Of a stretch of 64,000 nucleotides of DNA, positions 1-9,519 are shown piece after piece. Made by a program: the position numbers and the translations under genes. The stretch is from positions 1,736,001 through 1,800,000 of the forward strand of contig NZ_CP008884.1 of assembly GCF_000725385.1 (NCBI RefSeq), given 5' to 3'. The notes under the pieces were generated by a model. It made no database searches and was not told where the DNA came from. It saw nothing but the letters and a program-made list of their open reading frames with translations. Within the stretch, counting starts at the first letter, position 1. Each line of letters opens with the position of its first letter. Source of the stretch: Dyella japonica A8 (GTDB lineage Bacteria; Pseudomonadota; Gammaproteobacteria; Xanthomonadales; Rhodanobacteraceae).

Positions 1-1409
1 GCCGGGCCGGGATGCTCGAAACCGGTGGTGAGCATCATGCGGCATTCGTTTTCGTCTGCCGGCGCCATGACCACCATGTTCGGCAGGCAGCGCAGATAGG
101 TCAGGTCGAAGCTGCCCGAGTGCGTGGCGCCGTCCGGGCCGACCACGCCGGCACGGTCGATGGCGAACGTCACGTCCAGGTTCTGGATCGACACGTCGTG
201 GATGGCCTGGTCGTACGCACGCTGCAGGAAGGTGGAATAAATCGCCACTACCGGCTTGGCGCCTTCGCAGGCCATGCCCGCGGCCAGCGTTACCGCGTGC
301 TGCTCGGCAATCGCCACGTCGAAGTAGCGCTGCGGGTATTCCCGGGAGAAGCGCACCAGGCCGGAGCCTTCGCGCATGGCTGGCGTGATGCCCAGCAGGC
401 GTTCGTCGGCGGCGGCCATGTCGCACAGCCAGTCGCTGAAGATATCGGTATAGGTGGGCTTGGACGGGCCGGATTTCTTCACCAGGCCGGCCTGCGGATC
501 GAACGGACCCACCGCGTGGTATTCGATCTGCGCCTGCTCGGCCGGGGCGTAGCCCTTGCCCTTGGTGGTGATCACGTGCAGCAGCTGCGGGCCGGGCAGG
601 TTCTTCACCGTGCGCAGCGCGGCAAGCAGCTGCGGAATATTGTGGCCGTCGATGGGGCCGGTGTAGTGGAAGCCCAGTTCCTCGAACAGCGTGCTGGGCA
701 CGATCATGCCCTTGGCGTGCTCTTCCCAGCGCTTGAAGAAGCGGCCGAAGAACGACTGCCGGGGAATCGCCTTTTTCGCGCGCTCACGCAGCGCGTTGAG
801 GCGGCGGCTGGACATGGCGCGCGCGGCCATCTTGGTCAGCGCGCCGACGTTCTCGCTGATCGACATGCCGTTGTCGTTGAACACGACCAGCATGTCCGGT
901 TCCGCATCGCCGCCGTGGTTGAGCGCTTCGAAGGCCATGCCGGCGGTCATCGCGCCGTCGCCGATCACGGCGACGACCTTGCGGTGGTCGCCCTTGCGCT
1001 GCGCGGCGATGGCCATGCCCAGGGCGGCCGAGATCGAGGTGGACGAATGGCCCACGCCGAAGGTGTCGTACTCGCTTTCCTCGCGACGCGGGAACGGCGC
1101 CAGGCCGTCCTTCTTCTTGATCGTGGTGATACGGTCGCGGCGGCCGGTGAGAATCTTGTGCGGGTAGCACTGGTGGCCCACGTCCCACACCAGGCGGTCG
1201 ACCGGCGTGTCGAACACGTGGTGCAGGGCGACTGTCAGTTCCACCACACCCAGGCCGGCGCCGAAATGTCCGCCGGAGCTGGCGACGGACTCGATCAGGA
1301 ATTGGCGCAGTTCGTCGGCGACGGCGGGCAGCTCCTCGTCGGAGATCTTGCGCAGGTCGGCCGGCGTCTCGATGGTCGCCAGATGGGGGTAGCGGGACAG
1401 GTCGGTCAT
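1..1409 (-). CDS. dxs: 1-deoxy-D-xylulose-5-phosphate synthase (Dxs), 3' end cut by window
   Basis: Thiamine-diphosphate enzyme that condenses pyruvate and glyceraldehyde 3-phosphate to DXP, the first step of the MEP isoprenoid pathway (cytosol). The reading frame runs from an ATG at 1409 off the window edge, so about 469 of the usual ~640 residues are present. Visible signatures are a [13 protein letters not shown] stretch near the N-terminus, the ThDP/Mg motif [15 protein letters not shown], and [13 protein letters not shown], which holds the family's catalytic glutamate. The start gives [10 protein letters not shown], typical of the family, but no strong Shine-Dalgarno precedes it. The HNH nuclease gene lies 148 bp upstream on the same strand. 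Confidence 0.96.
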   Translation of the reverse strand, partial: MTDLSRYPHLATIETPADLRKISDEELPAVADELRQFLIESVASSGGHFGAGLGVVELTVALHHVFDTPVDRLVWDVGHQCYPHKILTGRRDRITTIKKKDGLAPFPRREESEYDTFGVGHSSTSISAALGMAIAAQRKGDHRKVVAVIGDGAMTAGMAFEALNHGGDAEPDMLVVFNDNGMSISENVGALTKMAARAMSSRRLNALRERAKKAIPRQSFFGRFFKRWEEHAKGMIVPSTLFEELGFHYTGPIDGHNIPQLLAALRTVKNLPGPQLLHVITTKGKGYAPAEQAQIEYHAVGPFDPQAGLVKKSGPSKPTYTDIFSDWLCDMAAADERLLGITPAMREGSGLVRFSREYPQRYFDVAIAEQHAVTLAAGMACEGAKPVVAIYSTFLQRAYDQAIHDVSIQNLDVTFAIDRAGVVGPDGATHSGSFDLTYLRCLPNMVVMAPADENECRMMLTTGFEHPGP

Positions 1410-1557
1410 CTGCGTATTGTTGGACCAGCGAGGGGGCGGGGCAAGGGCGGCCGGGTGAAAACTTGCGGGCCGGTCCGAGCCTGGGCGCCGGGACGGTTCA
1501 GCCGGGATTCCCAGGCCGACGGGCGGGTTGACCGCCCGAATGGCGCTACTTCCCGGC

Positions 1558-2160
1558 TCAGGCCATGTGTTCGCGGCGGTCGCGCGGCAGGTGGTTGACC
1601 AGGAACTCCATCTGGTCGGCCAGGATGTTGCGGTTGGAGAGGATCAGGTGCTCCACCCAGCTCGGGCGGTAGGGCACCGCCAGCAGCGGCATGTTGGCCT
1701 GCTGGGGCGTGCGGTTGCTCTTCCTCAGGTTGCAGGCCAGGCAGGCGCTGACCACGTTTTCCCAGGTGTCCTTGCCGTGCTTGGAGATGGGCAGGACGTG
1801 GTCGCGGGTCAGTTCGCCGCGGCAGAAGCGCTCGCCGCAATACATGCAGAGGTAGCGGTCGCGGGCGAACAGGGCGGTGTTGGTCAGCGCCGGCGAAGGA
1901 TCAATCGCGTGGTCGCGGCAGTGGCCGGTGCTGGCCACGATGGGATGCAGGGACAGCATGCTCTGCAATCCGCTCAGGCGGTTGTGGCCGCCGTGGACGG
2001 TGATGCAGGGGTCGCCCAGGGTCCAGGCCACCGCGTCCCGGACGTAGAGGCAAACAGCTTCCTGCCAGCTGATCCAGTCAAGAATTCTGCCGGCGGCATC
2101 CAGCGACAGCACGCGGGTCGAATGGAGGTCGACAACGCGGCCAGGTACTTCCATCAGCAT
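1558..2160 (-). CDS. HNH endonuclease family protein
   Basis: About 200 residues with a complete C-terminal HNH/zinc-finger nuclease module: CMYCGERF, then [12 protein letters not shown], then [15 protein letters not shown]. This gives the Cys pairs and the central DH and N of the family. The N-terminal half ([24 protein letters not shown]) is typical of stand-alone bacterial HNH proteins whose target is unknown. The start at 2160 is chosen because AAGGA sits 9 nt upstream. An in-frame ATG at 2244 would add 28 residues but has no ribosome site. The frame stays open further upstream only because it is antisense to the SapC gene. Biological role unknown. Confidence 0.85.
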   Translation of the reverse strand: MLMEVPGRVVDLHSTRVLSLDAAGRILDWISWQEAVCLYVRDAVAWTLGDPCITVHGGHNRLSGLQSMLSLHPIVASTGHCRDHAIDPSPALTNTALFARDRYLCMYCGERFCRGELTRDHVLPISKHGKDTWENVVSACLACNLRKSNRTPQQANMPLLAVPYRPSWVEHLILSNRNILADQMEFLVNHLPRDRREHMA

Positions 2161-2306
2161 GCAAAACCGTCCTTCAACCCAGGGGAATGAACGTTCGGGT
2201 GCAGCAAAAGGCTCGTAACTGGCCCGAGGATAGACCAAATCCATGACAGAACACACGCAAATGGTTGTCGCTGCAGGGGATAGGCTCAGACTTTGGGGTG
2301 TTCTCG

Positions 2307-2330
2307 CGCTGGTGGGGGCGCTGATATAGT
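2307..2330 (+). promoter_or_regulatory. Candidate sigma-70 extended -10 promoter for the SapC-family gene
   Basis: TGATATAGT (2322-2330) is a good extended -10 element (TGn-TATAGT). A weak -35 candidate, TTCTCG, sits about 18 bp upstream. The gene starts 86 bp downstream. Inferred by eye only. Confidence 0.35.
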
Positions 2331-2415
2331 GACCGTTCATCTGTAGACCCGAGGCCGGGTTTGGGAGGGGGAGCCTGGGTGGCGACCCCGGCGCGGCTGG
2401 GGAGAGGTAGTCAAC

Positions 2416-3180
2416 GTGGCTGAAGTTCTTTTCTACGAGCGTCCTGTTCCGCTCAACCGCACCGCTCACAAGGATCTGCGCATCAAGCCGATCCCGAACC
2501 TGAAGTTCGCGGGCTCGGTGCACTCGGTGCCGCTGACCGGCGTGGAATTTCCCGCTGCCGCGCGTGACCTGCCGATCCTGTTCGGTGGCCAGAGCGTTGC
2601 CGATGCCGGCCCGATGGCCCTGCTCGGCCTGCGCGAGAACGAGAACCTGTTCGTCGACGCTGACGGCCGCTGGGACGCGAACGCCTATATCCCGGCCTTC
2701 ATCCGCCGCTACCCGTTCGTGCTGGCCGAGAAGCCGGTCGGCGCCGAAGGCGACGACTTCACCGTGTTCCTCGATGAAGCCTACGAAGGCTTCAACACCG
2801 CCGAGGGCGAAGCCCTGTTCAAGGACGACGGCAGCGAGACCGACGTGCTGAACAACGCCGTGCGTTTCCTCGGCGAGTTCCAGCAGCACGTGGCGCGCAC
2901 GCAGTGGTTCATGGAGCAGCTGCGCAAGCACGACCTGCTCGAGCCGCGCAACATCCGCCTGGAGAAGGACGGCAAGGTCATCAACCTCAATGGCCTGTTC
3001 GTGGTGAATGAAGATCGCCTGCGCCAGCTCGACGAGAAGACCACGCACGAATTCCTGCGCGAAGGCGTGTTCGGCTGGATCTACGCGCACCTGCTGTCGC
3101 TGTCCAACATCGACCGCGTGTCGCTGCGCCTCAGCCAGCGCGAGCAGGCCGAGGAAGCGACCGCCGCCCTGAAGAACTGA
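2416..3180 (+). CDS. SapC-family protein
   Basis: 254-residue soluble protein that I recognise as the SapC family (named after an S-layer-associated gene). The N-terminal pattern (AEVLFYERPVPLN, HSVPLTGVEFP, ARDLPILFG), the central YPFVLAE and the C-terminal GLFVVNEDRL are characteristic. The molecular function of the family is not established and no signal peptide is visible. The start is a GTG at 2416 preceded by GGGAGAGG-type purines 9-16 nt upstream. The gene appears to be monocistronic, with its own extended -10 promoter and a strong hairpin just after the stop. That arrangement suggests a well-expressed single gene. Confidence 0.85.
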   Translation: MAEVLFYERPVPLNRTAHKDLRIKPIPNLKFAGSVHSVPLTGVEFPAAARDLPILFGGQSVADAGPMALLGLRENENLFVDADGRWDANAYIPAFIRRYPFVLAEKPVGAEGDDFTVFLDEAYEGFNTAEGEALFKDDGSETDVLNNAVRFLGEFQQHVARTQWFMEQLRKHDLLEPRNIRLEKDGKVINLNGLFVVNEDRLRQLDEKTTHEFLREGVFGWIYAHLLSLSNIDRVSLRLSQREQAEEATAALKN

Positions 3181-3187
3181 TGTTTCC

Positions 3188-3222
3188 GGCGTCACGGTGC
3201 CCCCGGGTGCCGTGACGCCGTT
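3188..3222 (+). terminator. Hairpin terminator after the SapC-family gene
   Basis: Perfect 10-bp arms GGCGTCACGG (3188-3197) and CCGTGACGCC (3210-3219) are followed by only a short T run. The hairpin lies 8 bp after the stop codon. Confidence 0.55.
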
Positions 3223-3369
3223 TCCCCCGCGTGTCTTGCTCCGCGGGCGTTTTCCACGGGCCGGGTTTTGCGGCCATCCTCACGTCGTCCACGCATGGAT
3301 GCGCGATATCCTCGGCCCGGGCACCGGGTGCGCACGACGACAGGTGCGATCCCCCATACCGGGGCGAGC

Positions 3370-3771
3370 ATGTCCGAACAGAACAAACGGGTGGTGATGT
3401 CCTATGTCGACGCCTTCAACCGCGCCGACCTCGATGGCGTGTGCGCGCTGTTCGCGGAGGATGCACTGATCCATGGCCCCCTGGGCTGGGGCGGCCTGGA
3501 ACGGGCCCGGCCGCTGTGGGAGCAGCTGATGAACTGTTTCCAGGTAAGCCTTGAAGTCGACGCGGTTGCCGCCGAGGGCGATACCGTTGCCGTGCGTTAT
3601 ACGGAGCGTGGCCGCTCGGTGCAGCCTTTCCGTGGCGGTCCTGTCACGGGCAAGGATTACGAAGTGATGGCGATGGAATGGTTCGTGGTGCGGGAAGGCC
3701 ACATCGAGCGGCGCTGGGGCGTGCACGACACGACCTCGATGTTCCGGCAGATGGCGTTGTCGCCACCCTGA
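3370..3771 (+). CDS. NTF2-like (SnoaL-type) family protein
   Basis: 133 residues with the cone-shaped NTF2/SnoaL fold pattern: an N-terminal helix YVDAFNRADLDGVCALFAED, then IHGPLGW, a central strand VAVRYTERG and a C-terminal EWFVVREGHIERRWGVHD. Members range from small-molecule isomerases to non-catalytic ligand binders, so no reaction can be assigned. The start ATG at 3370 is preceded by GGGGCGAG. The longer open frame upstream looks non-coding. The gene stands alone and is followed by a palindromic repeat. Confidence 0.75.
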   Translation: MSEQNKRVVMSYVDAFNRADLDGVCALFAEDALIHGPLGWGGLERARPLWEQLMNCFQVSLEVDAVAAEGDTVAVRYTERGRSVQPFRGGPVTGKDYEVMAMEWFVVREGHIERRWGVHDTTSMFRQMALSPP

Positions 3772-3816
3772 GAGCAGTCGCCCCGGAGCTTTTTCATGAT
3801 CTCTGTGTAGCGCACT

Positions 3817-3990
3817 CCCCTCACCGTCATTCCGGCGAAGGCCGGAATCCAGTGGCTTCTGTACCGGGTTTTCGCGAAGCTAACCAAGAACACGGCCGGC
3901 TATCGCCACCATTCAACCTGTTCGCTACTGAATGACCAGCCATTCGGCTGTTGAACAGCGCCTCCGGCCTTCGCCGGAATGACGGTGAGG
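3817..3990. repeat. Palindromic repeat pair, family 2 (CCGTCATTCCGGC type)
   Basis: The left unit (3817-3854) reads CCTCACCGTCATTCCGGCGA and contains its own small hairpin TTCCGGC/GCCGGAA. The right unit (3964-3990) is its inverse complement. Together they can form one long cruciform. Related units occur at 29604, 32516, 36737 and 61640. Confidence 0.8.
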
Positions 3991-4026
3991 AAGTAGGCAA
4001 CGCTTGAACGAGATCTTGAACAAGCC

Positions 4027-4734
4027 CTACGAATCATAGGTAAGGCTGGGGCGCCAGTCCGTGCCACGGCCCTCGGGCAGGCAGTCCAGCACGTTCCACA
4101 GCGGCCAGATGGGGTCGACGTGACGCGGATCCTGGCCGGCCTCCGGCGGCACGAACATCAGCTCGCTGCCCCAGGTGTGGTGGATCTGGCCGTCGCGCCG
4201 CAGGAACACATTGAGCGCCGGCATCTGGCGTCCGTCGGCGGTTTCGCCGTGATAGTCGGCGTTGTACGTATTGTGCTCGGACGACAGCAGATGCAGGTGG
4301 CGCCAGCCGCGCTCGCGCGCGAAATGGCGGATGCGCGGGATGGGTGACTTGGCGACCACCGCCACGTTTACGCGCTGGCGCAGATGCGGCATCTCGCCGT
4401 CGAGCGCGTCGAGGATCGACGAGCAGGACGGGCAGGGCGCCGCCATCGCCGGGCCGAACATGAAGTTGTAGACGACCAGGGTGTCCTTGCCGTCGGTGAA
4501 GAGGTCGGACAGGCGCGTCTGTCGTTCGATGTCGGTATCCAGCGGCGTGTCGCCTTCGTCGTCGAAGTGATAGTCCACCGGCACCACGCCGCCCAGCGGC
4601 AAGGTGCGTCGCAGCGCGGCGACGGCCTCGGTCTGCCGTCGCAAGGCCATTTCCGCCTCCAGCAGTCGGTCGCGCGCGACGCGATAGGCGGGGCTTTCCC
4701 CGGGGAATCGAACGCTATGCAGTGATTCATTCAT
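4027..4734 (-). CDS. DUF899 family thioredoxin-like protein
   Basis: 235 residues matching the DUF899 family, which has a thioredoxin-like fold. Visible hallmarks are VVYNFMFGP, the CPSCSSILDALDG segment at the position of a thioredoxin active site, HLHLLSSEHNTYNADYHGE, and the C-terminal LNVFLRRDGQIHHTWGSELMF. The CxxC pair is present, but no redox function has been shown that I know of. The start ATG at 4734 has GGGAG 6 nt upstream. The GNAT gene ends 51 bp upstream on the same strand, so the two are probably co-transcribed. Confidence 0.88.
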   Translation of the reverse strand: MNESLHSVRFPGESPAYRVARDRLLEAEMALRRQTEAVAALRRTLPLGGVVPVDYHFDDEGDTPLDTDIERQTRLSDLFTDGKDTLVVYNFMFGPAMAAPCPSCSSILDALDGEMPHLRQRVNVAVVAKSPIPRIRHFARERGWRHLHLLSSEHNTYNADYHGETADGRQMPALNVFLRRDGQIHHTWGSELMFVPPEAGQDPRHVDPIWPLWNVLDCLPEGRGTDWRPSLTYDS

Positions 4735-4785
4735 GACTGTCTCCCGTCATGCGGTGGCCGTGCGTGTCGCGGCCGGATGCCTGCC

Positions 4786-5259
4786 TCAGCGCACGGGCTT
4801 GGCCAGTCGCAGCAGGTCCGCGGCGTAGCCGGCGTTTTCATACACCGCGCGCGCCCGCTCGTTGCCGGGGAACACCGCCAGCGTCACCAGCTGGCAGCGA
4901 TGCTCGCGCGCCCAGTCTTCCGCGTGTTCGAGCAGCGCGCGGCCGACGCCGCGCCCTTCGTGCGCCTGGACGACGGCGAGGTCCGAGATATGGCAGTTGC
5001 TGCGGCCGGTGAAATAGTCCTGCGTCTTCTGCAGGTGGATGAAGCCGACCAGTTCGCCACCGTCATCTTCGGCCACGAACAGATAGCTGTTCACCGGTTG
5101 TTCGTCGAGATGGCGACGCAGGTCGTTGCGGATGCCTTCGATGCACTCGTGGCGTCGCCGCCACGGCGGCAGGGAGAAGTCCACGAAACGGGGCACCAGA
5201 CCGAGGATGAAGTCGTCGTCGTCCTCGGCCAGACGAATCAGGTACGTGGCATCGCTCAT
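4786..5259 (-). CDS. GNAT-family N-acetyltransferase
   Basis: 157 residues. The acetyl-CoA binding motif A is clear (ISDLAVVQAHEGRGVGRALLEHAEDWA). It is followed by the motif-B region LVTLAVFPGNERARAVYENAGY. The substrate cannot be told from sequence. It probably shares an operon with the downstream DUF899 gene. The start ATG at 5259 is not preceded by a good ribosome site. Confidence 0.88.
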   Translation of the reverse strand: MSDATYLIRLAEDDDDFILGLVPRFVDFSLPPWRRRHECIEGIRNDLRRHLDEQPVNSYLFVAEDDGGELVGFIHLQKTQDYFTGRSNCHISDLAVVQAHEGRGVGRALLEHAEDWAREHRCQLVTLAVFPGNERARAVYENAGYAADLLRLAKPVR

Positions 5260-5353
5260 GCGGGAACAACCGGACTGGCGAAAGTGGTTCGTCGTTTCTA
5301 CACCCAGCCGCGTGGCGGCGGTAGTCCCGTGACGAAAAGCAGGGCCGGGCCCT

Positions 5354-5426
5354 GTGGGAGCGCACCCTGTGCGCGACTGCCTGGGGGGCTGGCCGTGTCG
5401 CCGTCGCGCACAGGGTGCGCTCCCAC
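5354..5426. repeat. REPIN-like inverted repeat, family 1
   Basis: Two perfect 24-bp arms beginning GTGGGAGCGCACCCTG (5354-5377 and the inverse 5403-5426) flank a 25-bp spacer. It lies between the GNAT start and the acyl-CoA dehydrogenase terminator. It belongs to a family with at least five further full copies in this window. Confidence 0.9.
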
Positions 5427-5432
5427 AAGAGC

Positions 5433-5468
5433 AAAAAAAAAGGGCCCCTCCGTGATGGAGGGGCCCTT
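5433..5468 (-). terminator. Rho-independent terminator of the acyl-CoA dehydrogenase gene
   Basis: Read on the minus strand: AAGGGCCCCTCC, a 5-nt loop, GGAGGGGCCCTT, then a run of T (5433-5441). The stem is a perfect 12 bp and sits 12 bp after the stop codon. This is textbook intrinsic-terminator structure. Confidence 0.93.
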
Positions 5469-5480
5469 GGCTGCGTTACG

Positions 5481-7256
<1,776 letters not shown>

Positions 7257-7294
7257 GGCGAAATTCCTTCGTGGGTCGGGCAAAGCGCTGAAGG

Positions 7295-7777
7295 TCAGCG
7301 CCAGGTGTTGGGAATCCCCGGCACCGGCGAGAGCCAGTCATTGCCGTGGAAACTGAAATCGCGGGCTTCCTTTTCCTGTTCGGGCTTGGCGCTGGCGTTG
7401 CCGCTGATGGCGTAGGCGACGCCGCCGGCGCTGCCCTTCACCGCGGCCGCCTTGATGGCGGTGGTCATCTCCGGCGTCGGCAGCACGTCGATCTGGGTCA
7501 CGTCGGCGGCAAAGGCGGGGATGTCGAGGTCGAAGCGGGTATGCAGGCGCACCGGCACGCCGTCGGCGACCTTCAGCTCGCCATCGATGGCGTGGAAATC
7601 CATGGAGCCGTAGCTGTTGTTCTGGATGCGCACGGTCAGGCGCCACTGGCCGTCAGGCCGGGTGGTCATTTCCTGGATGCTCACGGTCGGCGGGAACACG
7701 CTCTTCTTCGGCGGCCCGCAGGCCACCAGGCCTGCCACCAGCACGAGAAGCGCCACACAGCCGAGAAGTCGTTTCAT
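7295..7777 (-). CDS. Small lipoprotein of unknown function
   Basis: 160 residues with a lipoprotein signal peptide (MKRLLGCVALLVLVAG) and lipobox LVAC, so it is predicted to be anchored through the lipidated cysteine. The mature part contains WRLTVRIQNNSYGSMDFHAIDGELKV, which resembles the beta-sandwich of LEA14-type proteins, but I would not rely on that. It ends 38 bp before the acyl-CoA dehydrogenase on the same strand and may be co-transcribed with it. No functional link is evident. Confidence 0.78.
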   Translation of the reverse strand: MKRLLGCVALLVLVAGLVACGPPKKSVFPPTVSIQEMTTRPDGQWRLTVRIQNNSYGSMDFHAIDGELKVADGVPVRLHTRFDLDIPAFAADVTQIDVLPTPEMTTAIKAAAVKGSAGGVAYAISGNASAKPEQEKEARDFSFHGNDWLSPVPGIPNTWR

Positions 7778-7968
7778 GGGTGTCCCTCAAACGATTGTTT
7801 GAATCTTAGCAGGATGACCTTGGCGTCTGTCCACGGGGAGGCGCCAGGGCCGGATCTCAGCGCGCATGCGATCACGCCTGTGTGACAGATCCGCGGCATG
7901 GCGGGAGGTTCCCATTGCGCAGCGCAGCAGGCATCATCGCGGGCTTATTCCCTTTCAGCCTGCGACTC

Positions 7969-8436
7969 ATGACCCGACGTATCGTTGCCCGCCGCTCCCC
8001 CATCCATGGCAATGGCGTATTCGCCGTTGAACCGATCAAGAAGGGTGAGGAAATCATCGAGTACAAGGGCACGCTGATGACTCACGCCGAAGCCGACGTG
8101 CTCTACGGCGACGGTGGCGAGACCGGGCACACGTTCCTGTTCACGCTCAACGATGAGTTCCTGATCGACGCCAACCGCAAGGGCAATACGGCGCGCTGGA
8201 TCAACCATAGCTGCGACCCGAACTGCCAGGCGGTGATCGAGGAGAGCGCCGACGACAACCCGCGCAAAGACCGCGTGCTGATCGAGGCGATCCGCAATAT
8301 CAAGCCGGGCGAAGAACTCACCTACGACTACGGCATCGTCCTGGACGTGCCGCACACCGCCCGCCTGAAGAAGCTGTGGAAGTGCCTGTGCGGTTCGAAG
8401 AACTGCACGGGGACGTTGCTGAAGTCCAAGCGCTGA
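7969..8436 (+). CDS. SET-domain protein-lysine methyltransferase-like protein
   Basis: 155 residues forming an almost minimal SET domain. Seen: the SAM-binding HGNGVFA at the N-terminus, the pseudoknot-forming NHSCDPNC, the catalytic-tyrosine region GEELTYDYG, and a post-SET cysteine cluster (CLCGSKNC) that in the family binds zinc with the NHSC cysteine. Such enzymes transfer methyl groups from SAM to protein lysines. Bacterial copies occur widely in Xanthomonadales, but the substrate here is unknown. The start ATG at 7969 gives MTRRIVARRSP, the expected N-terminus. An upstream ATG at 7882 has no ribosome site. The last codons are duplicated downstream as part of a 248-bp tandem repeat. Confidence 0.9.
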   Translation: MTRRIVARRSPIHGNGVFAVEPIKKGEEIIEYKGTLMTHAEADVLYGDGGETGHTFLFTLNDEFLIDANRKGNTARWINHSCDPNCQAVIEESADDNPRKDRVLIEAIRNIKPGEELTYDYGIVLDVPHTARLKKLWKCLCGSKNCTGTLLKSKR

Positions 8437-8670
8437 GACCCACCAGTCAGCGACGGAACCTGTGGGAGCGCACCCTGTGCGCGACCGCGGCGATATGGTG
8501 TACGCCGGTTGCCGATGTCACCGGGCGAACCGCCTGAGAAGGTTGAGTGTCCGCGTGCATCGGTAAACGTCGCTGATTTCGTGCGGGGCCCGTCGCGCAC
8601 AGGGTGCGCTCCCACCAGGAAGCCGCCACCGATCAGTCGCTCGGATAGTCGATCCCGATCACCTCGACGC
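8423..8670. repeat. Tandem duplication, copy 1
   Basis: 248-bp unit that begins in the last codons of the SET gene (AGTCCAAGCGCTGA), contains a REPIN-like element and ends with a 3' fragment of greB (about 8638-8670). The adjoining copy (8672-8919) differs at only two positions that I can find (G/C near 8618, T/C near 8659). Confidence 0.95.
8462..8615. repeat. REPIN-like inverted repeat, family 1 (inside duplication copy 1)
   Basis: Perfect 24-bp arms at 8462-8485 and 8592-8615 enclose a 106-bp spacer, longer than in the other copies. The element lies between the convergent SET and greB genes. Confidence 0.9.
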
Positions 8671-8671
8671 C

Positions 8672-8919
8672 AGTCCAAGCGCTGAGACCCACCAGTCAGC
8701 GACGGAACCTGTGGGAGCGCACCCTGTGCGCGACCGCGGCGATATGGTGTACGCCGGTTGCCGATGTCACCGGGCGAACCGCCTGAGAAGGTTGAGTGTC
8801 CGCGTGCATCGGTAAACGTCGCTGATTTCGTGCGGGGCCCGTCGCGCACAGGGTGCGCTCCCACCACGAAGCCGCCACCGATCAGTCGCTCGGATAGTCG
8901 ATCCCGACCACCTCGACGC
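8672..8919. repeat. Tandem duplication, copy 2
   Basis: Second copy of the 248-bp unit, offset by 249 bp. It starts with a 14-bp relic of the SET gene end and finishes inside the intact 3' end of greB (greB coding starts at 8882 on this side). The near-identity points to a recent event. Confidence 0.95.
8711..8864. repeat. REPIN-like inverted repeat, family 1 (inside duplication copy 2)
   Basis: Same element as at 8462-8615, displaced by 249 bp. The arms are 8711-8734 and 8841-8864. Confidence 0.9.
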
Positions 8920-9382
8920 TGAGATCCCCCGCCGGCCGCTGCCACGTCACTTCCTCCCCCACCCGCGCGCCGAGCAAGGCCTTGGCCAGCGGCGAGACGT
9001 AGCTGACCCGTCCGTGCTCCACGTCGGCTTCGTCCTCGCCGACGATGCGGTAGCGGGCTTCGCCTTCGTCGCTGTCGACCGTCACCACGGCGCCGAACGC
9101 CACGCGGTCGCGCGGTTGCTGCGCCAGATCCACTTCGATGGCGCTGCCCACGCGCGCGTTGAGCCATTTGAGCTCGCGCTCCACCTCGGCCAGCTCGCGT
9201 TGCTGCAGCAGCGTATCCGTTGCCGTGCGCAACGCATCGCGCCGTTCGCGCAGCGCGACCAGACGCTCGCGCAACTGGGCGTTGCCGTGCGGCGTCACGT
9301 AGTTGGGGTGTTCGCTCAGCGGGATATCCGGCAGCCGTTCGCCGACGGACTCGTCCGCATCCTTCACGAAGGAGCGGCTCAT
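8882..9382 (-). CDS. greB: Transcription elongation factor GreB
   Basis: 166 residues. It binds in the RNA polymerase secondary channel and stimulates transcript cleavage in backtracked complexes. The N-terminal MSRSFVKDADES...HPNYVTPHG is diagnostic of GreB. An antiparallel coiled coil follows (LRERLVALRERRD to AEVERELKWLNARV). The C-terminal FKBP-like domain shows RYRIVGEDEAD and SYVSPLAKALLGARVGEEV. The start at 9382 gives the expected N-terminus. Its final codons are partly copied downstream in a tandem duplication, but the gene itself is intact. An EF-G paralogue lies upstream on the same strand, 137 bp away. Confidence 0.93.
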   Translation of the reverse strand: MSRSFVKDADESVGERLPDIPLSEHPNYVTPHGNAQLRERLVALRERRDALRTATDTLLQQRELAEVERELKWLNARVGSAIEVDLAQQPRDRVAFGAVVTVDSDEGEARYRIVGEDEADVEHGRVSYVSPLAKALLGARVGEEVTWQRPAGDLSVEVVGIDYPSD

Positions 9383-9519
9383 TGCGTGCCTCCAGCGCGC
9401 CGCCTAGTCGGCGCGTCCATGGGATGACATGGCGGCGTGTCTGCCACGCCTCAAGCGGATGCAGGCGTCCGGGCACGACGCCGGTCGCGCCCGTTCAGAA
9501 GACGGTGGGCCAGGGTGCT

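Noticed and set aside
12..1598. 528-residue plus-strand open frame opposite dxs
   Set aside because: It is the antisense of a clearly conserved gene; its His/Arg/Gly-rich composition is typical of shadow frames in GC-rich DNA.
2161..3195. N-terminal extension of the HNH frame across the SapC gene
   Set aside because: The extension is antisense to a conserved gene, and a ribosome site supports the start at 2160.
5354..5426. Inverted repeats considered as CRISPR or insertion-sequence ends
   Set aside because: Arms face each other in isolated pairs with no regular spacers, no transposase and no target duplication visible.
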